Of a stretch of DNA of 64,000 bases, positions 19,560-29,490 are shown piece by piece (position 1 is the stretch's first letter; each line of letters begins with the position of its first letter). The DNA is from an uncultured Pseudomonadota bacterium. Lineage in GTDB: Bacteria > Pseudomonadota > Gammaproteobacteria > Steroidobacterales > Steroidobacteraceae. A program made the position numbers and the translations under genes. Below the pieces are notes generated by a model, which saw nothing but the letters and a program-made list of their open reading frames with translations, searched no databases and had not been told where the DNA came from. The stretch covers positions 124,001 through 188,000 of the forward strand of contig CAIRLC010000002.1 in assembly GCA_903879335.1 (NCBI GenBank), written 5' to 3'.

Positions 19560-21149
19560 GTGTCCGACGCTCGCCTCGACTACCGCTTCGATCGTCAGTT
19601 ATCCGCTCTGGTCAATGCCCGCGAAATCGGGGTTCTGGCCGGTGGTCTGAAGGGTGTTGAAAAAGAATCTTTGCGAGTCGGCGCTGACGGGCGTATTGCC
19701 AAGACGCCCCATCCTCGGGCGTTTGGTTCGTCGATGACCAATGAACACATCACGACGGACTACTCGGAGGCACTGATAGAGCTCGTCACCCCGACGTTCA
19801 CTGACAACGGCGAGTTGCTGCAGTACCTCACGGATTTACATCAGTTTGTGTATTCCCACCTGGATGATGAAATTCTCTGGGCAACCAGCATGCCATGCCG
19901 TCTGCAAGGTGATGCCAGTATCCCAATCGCTGAGTTCGGCGACTCTAACGTCGCGAAGATGAAGAATATTTACCGGCGTGGGCTCGGTATCCGTTATGGC
20001 CGGATCATGCAGGCGATCGCGGGCGTCCATTTCAATTATTCATTCCCGCAGAAATTATGGGAGGTCTGGGCAGGCTTATCGGGACGAACGAACGGCCCCG
20101 ACTCAAACTTCGTGTCCGAGAGTTATTTCGGTGTACTGCGCAATTACCGCCGGCATGGTTGGATCATTCCTTACCTCTTTGGCGCTTCGCCAGCGCTCTG
20201 TCGTTCTTTCGTGAACGGACGGGAAAACCACGGGCTCGCCGAACTCAGTCCGGGCACTTTGTATGGGCCATTCGCGACATCACTGCGGATGAGCGATCTT
20301 GGTTATCGCAATACGACTCAAGCGGGTCTTGCGATATCAGTGAATTCTTTAGACGAGTACGTCCGGGACCTGACTGCCGCGATTTCGACACCTCATCCGG
20401 CCTATCAGTCGCTTGGGGTGGAGGTCGATGGTGAGTGGCGGCAACTGAGCGCCAATACCTTGCAAATTGAGAATGAGTATTACGCCTTTATTCGACCTAA
20501 ACGCGTGGCGCGCTCGGGTGAGCGTCCCACCAAGGCATTGCGACGAGCAGGTGTGCAGTACGTCGAGATGCGTTCACTCGACGTCGGTATCTTGGATCCG
20601 GTCGGCGTGAATCCGGATAAGCTCCACTTTCTGGAGGCTTTTGCCGCATTTTGCCTCATAGCGCCCAGCCCACTTTTTACTCACGCAGAACAGGCTGCTC
20701 TGGATGGGAACCACACAACAGTGGCTCGCCGCGGGCGTGAGCCGGGGCTTGCGCTGATGCTAGACGGTCGACGTCGACCCCTGGCTGTCTGGGGCACTGA
20801 AATCATTGACGCGATGGAAGGCGTTTGTGAGTTGCTTGATGGGTCCAATGCCGCTCGTCCGTACACCACGGCATTGGATTCGGCGCGAGCGAAATTTCAG
20901 AATCCAGAGGCTACGCCGTCGGCGCAGATTCTTCGCGATTTGCGTGAGCGTGAAGAGTCTTTTTACGACCTCGCCCATCGCACCAGTCAGGGCTACCGTG
21001 ACTATTTTAGGGGTCTCCCGCCACTCGCGTCGTCGCGCCTCACCGAATTCAACGCTGAGGCAGATGAGTCACTCGAAGCGCATGAACGCATTGAGAAGTC
21101 CGAGCAGGGCTCGTTTCGGGAATATCTGGGCGCCTACTTCGCGGATTGA
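19560..21149 (+). CDS. gshA: Glutamate-cysteine ligase, class I
   Basis: The 529-residue protein matches the gammaproteobacterial GshA class (E. coli 518). The early block KGVEKESLRVGADGRIAKT, then the FGSSMTNEHITTDYSEALIE substrate and ATP region and IGVHFNYS-like GVHFNYSFP are visible. RRAGVQYVEMRSLDVGILDP follows later. It makes gamma-glutamylcysteine, the first step of glutathione synthesis. The start is GTG at 19560, with GGGAGAAG four bases upstream. No gshB is nearby, but gloA and gst later in the window would use the product. Confidence 0.95.
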   Translation: MSDARLDYRFDRQLSALVNAREIGVLAGGLKGVEKESLRVGADGRIAKTPHPRAFGSSMTNEHITTDYSEALIELVTPTFTDNGELLQYLTDLHQFVYSHLDDEILWATSMPCRLQGDASIPIAEFGDSNVAKMKNIYRRGLGIRYGRIMQAIAGVHFNYSFPQKLWEVWAGLSGRTNGPDSNFVSESYFGVLRNYRRHGWIIPYLFGASPALCRSFVNGRENHGLAELSPGTLYGPFATSLRMSDLGYRNTTQAGLAISVNSLDEYVRDLTAAISTPHPAYQSLGVEVDGEWRQLSANTLQIENEYYAFIRPKRVARSGERPTKALRRAGVQYVEMRSLDVGILDPVGVNPDKLHFLEAFAAFCLIAPSPLFTHAEQAALDGNHTTVARRGREPGLALMLDGRRRPLAVWGTEIIDAMEGVCELLDGSNAARPYTTALDSARAKFQNPEATPSAQILRDLREREESFYDLAHRTSQGYRDYFRGLPPLASSRLTEFNAEADESLEAHERIEKSEQGSFREYLGAYFAD

Positions 21150-21288
21150 CCACCTTCGACGGTCTGCAATACCCGCAGTTAGGCTGCCGGATTCGAGTTT
21201 CGTGCACTAATCCTCAGTTTCCAAAGCGCCGTCGGGGTTAACTACGGGCGTCGAACGACTCATCGGAGTCGGACGAGGTCGCACCTGC

Positions 21289-22527
21289 GTGAATGCCGAA
21301 GAAACTCAAAAACTGATCATCGACGAATCGTCGATTGCGCGGCAGCTCAAGAAGGGCTTCGAGCAGTTGCGGTTTGACGAGCCCGGCGTCGAATCACAGT
21401 TTCGACGCGAGTTTGTGCGCGACCGTTTAAAACGTATTCGAGCGAATCTTTTCCTCGCCGTATTCATGCTCTTGGGCTTTGGCCTCGCCGATGTTCTGTT
21501 AGTGGGCGACGCTGCCCATACGGGCCTATATTTGCTGCAATTTGGTGGGCTGACCACGGCTCTCGCCATCCTGATCGGTCTCACCTATCACCGACGCCCC
21601 CATCAGATGTACCCCCGCTGGGCGCCGTGGCTGTCCGTGTTGCTCGGCATTGGCATCATTCTGGTCGACGTACAAGGATCAGTTGAGGGAGTCTCGACGC
21701 TCTTTTCCGGTCTACTGATTTACGTCTTATTTTCGAGTTTTCTGCTTGGCCTGCTGTTCTACGAAGCCATTAGCGTCGGCGCCGCCCTATGGTCGATCTA
21801 TCTTGCCCTCGCATTAAGCGCTGGCCTGCCTGAGTCATCAGTGCTCTACAACGCGTCCATTCTCTTAGCCTCGTTGATTGTGGCCACGACGGTGAGTTAC
21901 TCCGTGGAGGAGGGTATCCGTCACCATTTTCTTGAGCGACATCAACTGCGTGAGATGTCGACGACGGTGGTGCGAGACGGACTGACGGGTCTCTACAATC
22001 GAAAAGCGTTCGATGAGCACTTGAATCGGCATTGGGCGATGGCTCAACGTGAAGCCGTAACGTTGGCCATGATTCTGATTGATATAGATTTTTTTAAGCG
22101 CTACAACGATGAGCATGGCCATCGCGGAGGCGATGAATGTCTGCGCAAAGTTGCACAGGCTCTGGCCCGCTCCGCGCGACGGCCGCTCGATTTCGCGGCC
22201 CGTATCGGCGGTGAAGAATTCGCGATCATTCTCTACGACACGACGCTCGAATATCTGGAAGAACTGACCCAACGCATTCATGAAGGTTTGTCGGTGCTGT
22301 CGATACGCCACGGCGCGTCCGAGGTGTCCGACCGGGTCACCGTATCGGTGGGTGTTGCCTTTGTAGTCCCGCAGCTCGAGCGTTCCGCCGGTGGCATCGT
22401 GCAGGCTGCGGACGAAGCTCTGTACCAAGCCAAAGTGAGGGGCAGAAACCAGACATACTTTGATAACGAAATTTCTTATGCAGCGATGAAAACTGGGCAT
22501 TTTAGGAAGCCGCTCAAGGTCGCGTGA
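21289..22527 (+). CDS. Membrane-anchored diguanylate cyclase (GGDEF)
   Basis: The 412-residue protein has about six hydrophobic helices between residues 52 and 203, forming a sensor without a recognisable extracellular domain. The GGDEF domain starts RDGLTGLYNRKAF at 229, with metal-binding IDIDFFK. The active-site loop is GGEEF at 307-311 and an intact RxxD inhibitory site (RPLD, 298-301) sits five residues before it. An active, product-inhibited cyclic-di-GMP synthase is therefore expected. The start is GTG at 21289 with GAGG about eleven bases upstream. The signal sensed is unknown. Confidence 0.92.
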   Translation: MNAEETQKLIIDESSIARQLKKGFEQLRFDEPGVESQFRREFVRDRLKRIRANLFLAVFMLLGFGLADVLLVGDAAHTGLYLLQFGGLTTALAILIGLTYHRRPHQMYPRWAPWLSVLLGIGIILVDVQGSVEGVSTLFSGLLIYVLFSSFLLGLLFYEAISVGAALWSIYLALALSAGLPESSVLYNASILLASLIVATTVSYSVEEGIRHHFLERHQLREMSTTVVRDGLTGLYNRKAFDEHLNRHWAMAQREAVTLAMILIDIDFFKRYNDEHGHRGGDECLRKVAQALARSARRPLDFAARIGGEEFAIILYDTTLEYLEELTQRIHEGLSVLSIRHGASEVSDRVTVSVGVAFVVPQLERSAGGIVQAADEALYQAKVRGRNQTYFDNEISYAAMKTGHFRKPLKVA

Positions 22528-22695
22528 GTACCGCACCATGACGGTGCGCATTGCGGACTTCGATGAACCACATTGGGGCGCAGAATCGAGTCCAAGCCCA
22601 AGAAAAACATAAAAATATTGCGGTGCGAAACGAGGCGTTTATCATGGCCAAAACCTTCGCTTCGTTCGGCCAAATTTGGCCCCACAGGACCGCTC

Positions 22696-25600
22696 ATGCC
22701 TGCTCAAACCTCTCCAACGGGAAGGATCCACAAGATCCTGATCGCCAATCGCGGCGAAATTGCTATTCGGGTCATGCGTGCGGCTAATGAGTTGGGTATT
22801 CGTACGGTCGCTATCTACTCGCGCGAGGATCGATTCTCGCTGCACCGCACTAAAGCTGACGAAAGCTATTTGGTTGGCGATGGAAAAGGGCCCATCGATG
22901 CTTACCTCGACATTGCGGACATCATCCGAATTGCCCGAGACGCGAATGTTCAGGCGATCCATCCCGGCTATGGCTTTTTGTCAGAAAATCCGGAATTTGC
23001 TGACGCTTGCGCGGCGGCAGGGATTACCTTCATCGGCCCCCTCCCTGAAACGATGCGTACGCTCGGCAACAAGGTTTCAGCGCGCAATTTAGCGATTCAA
23101 GCCGGTGTGCCGGTGATGCCAGCGACGGGGCCGCTGCCCACTGACCCTGATGAAATTGAGGCACTAGCCAATTCTGTTGGTTATCCACTGATGCTCAAGG
23201 CAAGCTGGGGCGGCGGTGGGCGCGGTATGCGCATCATAGAAGACCAATCCAGCTTGCATGAACTCGTGGCCACCGCGCGCCGTGAGGCTAAAGCGGCTTT
23301 CGGTAATGATGAGGTTTATCTAGAAAAGTTAGTGCGCCGTGCCCGACACGTTGAAGTCCAAATCTTGGGTGACTCGCATGGCAATTTGGTACATCTCTGG
23401 GAGCGGGACTGTACGGTTCAGCGCAGAAACCAGAAAGTCGTAGAGCGTGCTCCGACGGTATTTCTCGATGACCGGGCAAGGCAGAATCTCTGCGCTTTGG
23501 GACTCAAAATTGGCCAAGCGGTCAATTATCGAAATGCCGGAACGGTCGAATTCCTTCAGGATGCGGACACCGGTAAGTTTTACTTTATTGAAGTCAACCC
23601 GCGAATTCAGGTCGAACACACCGTCACTGAAGTAGTGACGGGCATCGACATTGTCAAAGCGCAGATACGTATCGCCGAAGGCTCCACGATCGGAAGTTCC
23701 GAGTCCGGAGTACCACATCAAGATCAGATCCGGGTCACAGGTCATGCGATGCAATGCCGCATTACGACTGAGGATCCAGAAAATAACTTCATTCCTGATT
23801 ACGGCCGAATTACGGCCTATCGAAGCCCGGCAGGTTTCGGAATTCGTCTAGATGCAGGCACGGCTTACTCTGGTGCATTCATTGGTCGATTCTATGACTC
23901 TCTACTCGTGAAGGTGACGGCTTGGTCACCCTCTGCCGAAGAGACCGTGCGACGTATGCATCGGGCGCTGTGGGAGTTTCGTATCCGCGGTGTTACGACG
24001 AATTTGCGTTTTCTCGACCAAGTGATTAACCACCCGTCCTTCACAGACGGGTCATACACGACGAAATTCATTGACCAGACGCCAGAGTTGTTCAAGACAC
24101 CGCGGCGCCGCGACCGCGCGACGCGTTTATTGAATTTCGTCGGTGACGTGATCGTCAATGGCAACCCAGAGGTCAAGAACCGCTCGAGGCCAGCGCGTCT
24201 GGCAGAGCCACAGCTGCCAAAGATGATTCTGCAGACTCCGCCGAGCGGCACTAAGCAAATCCTAGAGGAACGTGGGGCGAAAGGATTGGCAGATTGGATG
24301 CTCCAATCAAATCGCGTGCTCATCACCGATACAACGATGCGTGACGCACACCAGAGTCTACTCGCGACGCGTGTTCGTACTCACGACTTAGTGGCTATTG
24401 CGCCTTATTACGCCAGTCTCTTGCCTGAGCTGTACTCCGTAGAATGTTGGGGCGGCGCAACATTTGATGTCGCGATGCGGTTCCTAAAAGAAGATCCATG
24501 GGAGCGCTTGTCTCAATTGCGGGAGGCGATGCCTAATCTTCTGCTGCAGATGCTGTTGAGGTCGGCGAATGCGGTGGGATATACAAATTATCCCGATAAT
24601 GTGGTGCGTTATTTTGTCGAGCGCGCTGCAGCGGGCGGTGTCGACGTTTTCCGTATCTTCGATTCCCTTAACTGGATCGACAATATGCGTGTGGCCATCG
24701 ATGCTGTCGGTGCCACCGGAAAAGTTGTCGAAGCTGCTATTTGTTACACCGGAAATCTCTCCAATCCAAGCGAGACCAAGTACGACCTACGCTACTATGT
24801 GAATCTCGCTAAGCAATTAGAAAAAGCCGGTGCTCATGTGCTTGGTATCAAGGACATGGCTGGCTTATGCCGTCCTGATGCCGCCCGGAAGCTTGTGACA
24901 GCGCTCAAAGAAGAAGTCGCAATCCCAATTCATTTCCACACGCATGACACCAGTGGAATTGCTGCTGCGAGTGTGTTGGCCGCCGTTGAAGCAGGCTGTG
25001 ATGCTGTGGATGCTGCGATCGACTCCATGAGTGGCCTCACGTCACAGCCCAACCTTGGCTCCATCGCCGCGGCATTGCGCCACACGAATCGTGATACTGG
25101 TTTGAACGCTGACCAGCTGCGCCTCGTCTCTACGTATTGGGAGCAGGTTCGTCATTGCTACGGTGCATTTGAGAGCGATATTCGATCTGGAGCCAGTGAG
25201 GTTTATCTGCACGGTATGCCCGGTGGTCAATATACGAATTTGCGTGAACAGGCGCGTTCACTAGGGATAGACGATCCTCGTTGGCCTGAGGTTGCATCGG
25301 CCTACGCGGCGGTCAATGACATGTTCGGCGACATTGTTAAAGTCACACCCAGTTCAAAAGTGGTTGGCGATATGGCCATCATGATGGTGACGTCGGGCCT
25401 GACACGTGAACAGGTCGAAGATCCCGCACACGAAGTCGCCTTTCCAGAATCCGTCGTGCAGTTTTTCCGTGGTGAGATCGGGCAACCCGTCGGTGGATTC
25501 CCGCAGGCTCTCCAGCGCAAAGTTCTCCAAGGCCGCCCGCCGTTGACCGGGCGGCCGGGGGATATTCTCCCGCCAGCAGACTTGGATGCTTTGCGGAATG

Positions 25601-26160
25601 AAGCGCAGAAAAAAGCCGATCGTTTGATCAACGATGATGAGTTCGCGTCATATCTGATGTATCCAAAAGTATTCATCGACTACGCGAAATACCGCGCGCA
25701 GTTTAGCGACGTCTCTGTGCTGCCCACGCCAGCCTTCTTTTATGGGCTGTCTCCCGGAGACGAGCTTGATATCAGTCTTGAGCGAGGCAAAACGCTCTTT
25801 GTCCGATTCGTGACCACGAGTGACGTCCATGATGACGGCACTCGAACGGTATTTTACGAGTTGAATGGCCAGCCGCGCTCGGTGAGAGTGGCTGACCGCA
25901 GTCAGGTCGCTAAGAAAACCCCGACCCGAAAAATCGACAGCTCTGATTCCAGGCATGTTGGGGCGCCCATGCCGGGCAATGTGGTGACAGTTGCTGTAAA
26001 GGTTGGCCAGAAGGTGCACGCCGGGGACACGCTGCTGACCATTGAGGCGATGAAAATGGAGGCTGCCGTTCGAGCAGAACGGGATGCTGAGATCGCCGAC
26101 GTGGTGGTCCGGCCAGGGCAGCAGGTCGATGCTAAGGACTTATTGATCATATTGAATTAG
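22696..26160 (+). CDS. pyc: Pyruvate carboxylase
   Basis: With the ATG at 22696 the protein has 1154 residues, the standard single-chain length. The biotin carboxylase domain opens with KILIANRGEIAIRVMRAANE and holds the ATP-grasp loop GGGGRGMRI. The carboxyltransferase domain starts near 545 (TDTTMRDAHQSL), with HFHTHDTSG for metal binding. The C-terminal carrier domain has EAMKMEA, with biotinyl Lys at 1120. It converts pyruvate and bicarbonate to oxaloacetate with ATP, replenishing the TCA cycle. The frame is open 41 codons further upstream, but AGGA before 22696 and family alignment favour this start. Confidence 0.96.
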   Translation: MPAQTSPTGRIHKILIANRGEIAIRVMRAANELGIRTVAIYSREDRFSLHRTKADESYLVGDGKGPIDAYLDIADIIRIARDANVQAIHPGYGFLSENPEFADACAAAGITFIGPLPETMRTLGNKVSARNLAIQAGVPVMPATGPLPTDPDEIEALANSVGYPLMLKASWGGGGRGMRIIEDQSSLHELVATARREAKAAFGNDEVYLEKLVRRARHVEVQILGDSHGNLVHLWERDCTVQRRNQKVVERAPTVFLDDRARQNLCALGLKIGQAVNYRNAGTVEFLQDADTGKFYFIEVNPRIQVEHTVTEVVTGIDIVKAQIRIAEGSTIGSSESGVPHQDQIRVTGHAMQCRITTEDPENNFIPDYGRITAYRSPAGFGIRLDAGTAYSGAFIGRFYDSLLVKVTAWSPSAEETVRRMHRALWEFRIRGVTTNLRFLDQVINHPSFTDGSYTTKFIDQTPELFKTPRRRDRATRLLNFVGDVIVNGNPEVKNRSRPARLAEPQLPKMILQTPPSGTKQILEERGAKGLADWMLQSNRVLITDTTMRDAHQSLLATRVRTHDLVAIAPYYASLLPELYSVECWGGATFDVAMRFLKEDPWERLSQLREAMPNLLLQMLLRSANAVGYTNYPDNVVRYFVERAAAGGVDVFRIFDSLNWIDNMRVAIDAVGATGKVVEAAICYTGNLSNPSETKYDLRYYVNLAKQLEKAGAHVLGIKDMAGLCRPDAARKLVTALKEEVAIPIHFHTHDTSGIAAASVLAAVEAGCDAVDAAIDSMSGLTSQPNLGSIAAALRHTNRDTGLNADQLRLVSTYWEQVRHCYGAFESDIRSGASEVYLHGMPGGQYTNLREQARSLGIDDPRWPEVASAYAAVNDMFGDIVKVTPSSKVVGDMAIMMVTSGLTREQVEDPAHEVAFPESVVQFFRGEIGQPVGGFPQALQRKVLQGRPPLTGRPGDILPPADLDALRNEAQKKADRLINDDEFASYLMYPKVFIDYAKYRAQFSDVSVLPTPAFFYGLSPGDELDISLERGKTLFVRFVTTSDVHDDGTRTVFYELNGQPRSVRVADRSQVAKKTPTRKIDSSDSRHVGAPMPGNVVTVAVKVGQKVHAGDTLLTIEAMKMEAAVRAERDAEIADVVVRPGQQVDAKDLLIILN

Positions 26161-26226
26161 AACCGCATTGTTTGCGTGAGGCCGTGGTGGCACAGTAGCG
26201 GATGGCGTTGCGCCCAAGGAGTCGAC

Positions 26227-27636
26227 ATGCGTCCACGCATTCTTTTTGCTGCAGTTCTTGCCCTGTCAGTCTCGGGCACGCGGGCGGACGGGCTGCCGCA
26301 TCCCGCGTCGCCACCGGTAGACCGTGCCTACGCACACGACCTTTTATCCGATCTGATCAGCATCGATACGACGCACGCCGCGGGCAGTGCGGGTGCGGTG
26401 GCGCTGCTAGAACAGCGATTCCGAGCGGCTGGCTTCGGCGACGCCGAAATCTGGATCGGGGGACCTCGGCCGGATAAGTTGAATATCGTGGTTCGCTTGA
26501 AAGGTCGAACGGCGGCGCCGGCCGTTCTATTTAACGCTCACTTAGACGTCGTAGAGGCGGTGAAGCAGACTTGGTCCGTTGAGCCGTTCAAGCTCACAGA
26601 AAAAGACGGCTGGTATTACGGCCGCGGAGCCATCGACGTTAAAAATGAAGTTGCGATCATCACGACTAATCTCATTCGCATCAAGCGCGAAGGAATGATC
26701 CCGGAGCGAGATGTTATTGCCTTCTTTAATACTGACGAAGAGGCTGGCGGTGACGCGAACGGGGTCGAATGGATGGTCAATGAGCATCGCGACATCATCG
26801 ATGCCGGATTAGTGATCAACGATGACGCCGGCAAGATGCTGTCGCTCAATGGTCGACCTTTATGGAATACGATCCAGACCTCGGAAAAAGCCTATGCCAC
26901 TTATGAAGTAAGCGCCACTGGGCTCGGTGGTCATAGTTCGTTGCCGCGACCGGATAACGCGATTGCCCGCTTAAGCAGGGCGCTAGTGCGCTTGGATGAT
27001 TACCAATTTCCGGTGCGGATCGGAGAAACCAGTCGACGTTATCTGCTGGCGATGCGGGAGAGGGCAAGTTCGACCGAAGCGCGGGCGATTGATCGGATTT
27101 TGTCCAACCCCAACGATAGTTCTGCTTTGACCGTGCTGCGTGAAAATCCCGTACTGAACGCGCAATTACATAGCACCTGTCCCATGACGCTCATTTCAGG
27201 CGGGCAGAGCGAAAGCGCGTTGCCGATTCGCGCGGTCGCCACACTGCAGTGCCGCCTTCTGCCTGACGAACAACCAGAGAACGTTCTAGCAACGTTGGCG
27301 CATGTGGTCGATGACGCATCGATCACGATCAAGTCGACGTGGGGCCCGCTCGCAAGCCCGGCGCAGCCTTTAGATGGTCGCCTCATGCAATTGGTCGAGC
27401 GCTTAACCCGTGAATTCTGGGATGGTGCGCCGGTGGTGCCGTTTATGTCGCAAGGCGCTTCGGATAACGTCTACTTTCGACGGGCTGGCTTTAATACTTT
27501 CGGTGTGTCTGGAACCGTGTTTGACGAAGCCGATATGCGTCAACATGGGAGCGACGAACGGATTGGCGTGTCAGCCTTTTACGATTCACTCGAGTTTAAT
27601 TACCAGCTGATGCGCGGGCTCGCCGGTGATGGCTGA
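26227..27636 (+). CDS. Secreted M20/M28-type zinc metallohydrolase (M20 family peptidase)
   Basis: The 469-residue protein begins with a signal peptide (MRPRILFAAVLALSVSGTRA). M20 metal-binding motifs are in order: NAHLDVVEA, GRGAIDVKNEVA, FNTDEEAGGD and a late His in MRQHGSDERIG. The dimerisation domain lies in the middle (GLGGHSSLPRPDN). Relatives are carboxypeptidases or amidases acting on peptides or acylated amino acids in the periplasm. AAGGAG seven bases before 26227 fixes the start; codons further upstream in the frame lack a ribosome site. It lies 66 bases after pyc and is convergent with phaC. Confidence 0.9.
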   Translation: MRPRILFAAVLALSVSGTRADGLPHPASPPVDRAYAHDLLSDLISIDTTHAAGSAGAVALLEQRFRAAGFGDAEIWIGGPRPDKLNIVVRLKGRTAAPAVLFNAHLDVVEAVKQTWSVEPFKLTEKDGWYYGRGAIDVKNEVAIITTNLIRIKREGMIPERDVIAFFNTDEEAGGDANGVEWMVNEHRDIIDAGLVINDDAGKMLSLNGRPLWNTIQTSEKAYATYEVSATGLGGHSSLPRPDNAIARLSRALVRLDDYQFPVRIGETSRRYLLAMRERASSTEARAIDRILSNPNDSSALTVLRENPVLNAQLHSTCPMTLISGGQSESALPIRAVATLQCRLLPDEQPENVLATLAHVVDDASITIKSTWGPLASPAQPLDGRLMQLVERLTREFWDGAPVVPFMSQGASDNVYFRRAGFNTFGVSGTVFDEADMRQHGSDERIGVSAFYDSLEFNYQLMRGLAGDG

Positions 27637-27650
27637 TTGGGCTCAGCCAT
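27629..27650. terminator. Hairpin built from two convergent stop codons
   Basis: ATGGCTGA and TCAGCCAT form a perfect 8-bp inverted repeat with a 6-base loop. The left arm contains the stop of the M20 gene and the right arm the complementary-strand stop of phaC. No T-run follows on either strand, so it is at most a weak or Rho-assisted end. Confidence 0.35.
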
Positions 27651-29433
27651 GCACGTAGGCCCCGGGCGCATCACCCAAGATCGGATAGCCGACAAGCTCA
27701 GCACCTAGGGTTGGCGGTGCTACCTTCGCGTTCGAGTGAGTTGCGAGCCAACTCTGCCAAACAGGCCACCAACTGCCAGCTTGAGGCTGGACTTGTTCGA
27801 TCCAGGCGTCGGCGGAAAGTGATGGGTCGCTGGCTGTTCGAGTGTGAACTCGGTGTTTTCGCTTTGGATGCACCGGCCCGCTGACGATTCCAGCATTATG
27901 GCCGCCGCTCGTCAGCAAGAACGTAAAGTCGCGTGACCGAGTCAGATGACTTACTTTGTAAACGCTCTTCCACGGCGCGACGTGGTCAGTTTCTGTCCCC
28001 ACAATGAACATGGGCATCGTCACGTCGCTCAGGCTAACGGGAACACCGTGAACTGGGAATCGTCCACTCGACAATTCGTTATCGAGATATAGACGGTAGA
28101 GATATTCCGTATGCATCTTATAGGGCATCCGAGTGCCATCGGCGTTCCAGGCCAACAAGTCGATCATCGGGTCGCGAGCACCTTTGACGTAACTCTGGAT
28201 CATCGGCTGCCAGATCAATTCTCGCGGCCGTAGCATTTGGAATGCGCCGCCCATTTGCTTGGCGTCGAGTACGCCTTCTTCGTGCATTTGCGCCTTCAGC
28301 AACGCCAACTGACTGGGATTAATGAATAAAGACAATTCGCCGGGTTCGGAGAAGTCTGTTTGTGCCGCAAATAAGGTGACGCTAGCTAGGCGATCATCAC
28401 CGCGGCCGGCAAGCGTAGCCGACGCGATGGAAAGCAGTGTGCCGCCGATGCAATAGCCAGCCGCATGAATCTTTGGTCCGGGTTGGATCGCATTGATGAC
28501 GTCCAGAGCCTTTAGCGGCCCTAGATCGAGGTAATCATCCATCCCGTAATCGCGATCTTCCGGCCCTGGATTCTTCCAAGAGATCATGTACACCGTATGA
28601 CCCTGGTCAACGAGGTACTTCACCATCGAATTCTTCGCTGACAGGTCCAAGATGTAATACTTCATGATCCAAGCCGGCACGATCAGGATCGGTTCAGCGT
28701 AAACCTCGTTGGTCGTTGGCGCGTACTGCAGCAGTTCTATCAGGCCATTCTGGTACACCACCTTTCCAGGTGTTGCCGCGACTGCCTTCCCGACTTCAAA
28801 GTTCTCAGTACCGACTGGGCCCTGCTTGCGGGTTGCGCGAGCCAAATCCTCTAACAAGTGCTGGACGCCACGCTTGAGGTTTTCTCCGCCCTCCCGGCGA
28901 GTGAGTTCAATCAATTCTGGGTTGGTGGATAGAAAATTGGTCGGGGACAGGGCTTCAAGCCATTGACGAACAGTGAATTCGACCAAGTTTGAGTTCTTTT
29001 CCGTAAGCCCGTCAATGTCGTGAGGCAGTGACTTGAGCCAAGCAGCAGCATGTTGAAATCCACGAGCCCATACGTTGAATGGATACTGTGACCAGGCGCC
29101 ATCCGAGAAGCGTAGGTCCGCATCGGGGCCGGCATCCGCAGTTGGTGACAGCCTCTCCTGACGAGACGCATAAGCGTTGAACGCAAGAAAGTCCTGTGTG
29201 CGCGTGAGTCCATCGGCAATCAGGGTGGCCTGTTTGGCCGGAGCGGCGCCGAGTTGAATCGCCCAGTCAGACCACGCCGCTGCAAACGCAGCGGTCGATA
29301 GGCCTCCGGACAGCTTCCCAACGGCCGCTCGAAAGGTATGGTCAATCGCCTCGGCCGTCGGCGCGCGTGGTAAGCCAGGGATCGCAAACGTAGAGCTTGG
29401 GGCGGAAGCGGGGTTGGAGTTCGTATCGCTCAT
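27643..29433 (-). CDS. phaC: Class I poly(R)-hydroxyalkanoate synthase
   Basis: The 596-residue protein fits class I PhaC. The lipase-like box GYCIGG holds the nucleophile Cys328; Asp483 (TETDHVAPW) and His512 (GGHNAGIVSGP) complete the triad. The conserved NPGPEDRDYGMDDYL and LLAWNADGTRMPYKMHTEYL stretches are present. It polymerises 3-hydroxyacyl-CoA, usually 3-hydroxybutyryl-CoA, into cytoplasmic storage granules. AGGAG precedes the ATG. No phaA, phaB or phasin gene is adjacent; a ferredoxin-reductase-like gene lies 57 bases upstream on the same strand. Confidence 0.96.
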   Translation of the reverse strand: MSDTNSNPASAPSSTFAIPGLPRAPTAEAIDHTFRAAVGKLSGGLSTAAFAAAWSDWAIQLGAAPAKQATLIADGLTRTQDFLAFNAYASRQERLSPTADAGPDADLRFSDGAWSQYPFNVWARGFQHAAAWLKSLPHDIDGLTEKNSNLVEFTVRQWLEALSPTNFLSTNPELIELTRREGGENLKRGVQHLLEDLARATRKQGPVGTENFEVGKAVAATPGKVVYQNGLIELLQYAPTTNEVYAEPILIVPAWIMKYYILDLSAKNSMVKYLVDQGHTVYMISWKNPGPEDRDYGMDDYLDLGPLKALDVINAIQPGPKIHAAGYCIGGTLLSIASATLAGRGDDRLASVTLFAAQTDFSEPGELSLFINPSQLALLKAQMHEEGVLDAKQMGGAFQMLRPRELIWQPMIQSYVKGARDPMIDLLAWNADGTRMPYKMHTEYLYRLYLDNELSSGRFPVHGVPVSLSDVTMPMFIVGTETDHVAPWKSVYKVSHLTRSRDFTFLLTSGGHNAGIVSGPVHPKRKHRVHTRTASDPSLSADAWIEQVQPQAGSWWPVWQSWLATHSNAKVAPPTLGAELVGYPILGDAPGAYVHG

Positions 29434-29490
29434 GATCGGCTCCTAGCGCAGATGACCAAAGTATAGCGACCATTTTGCAGTGCAGCAAAA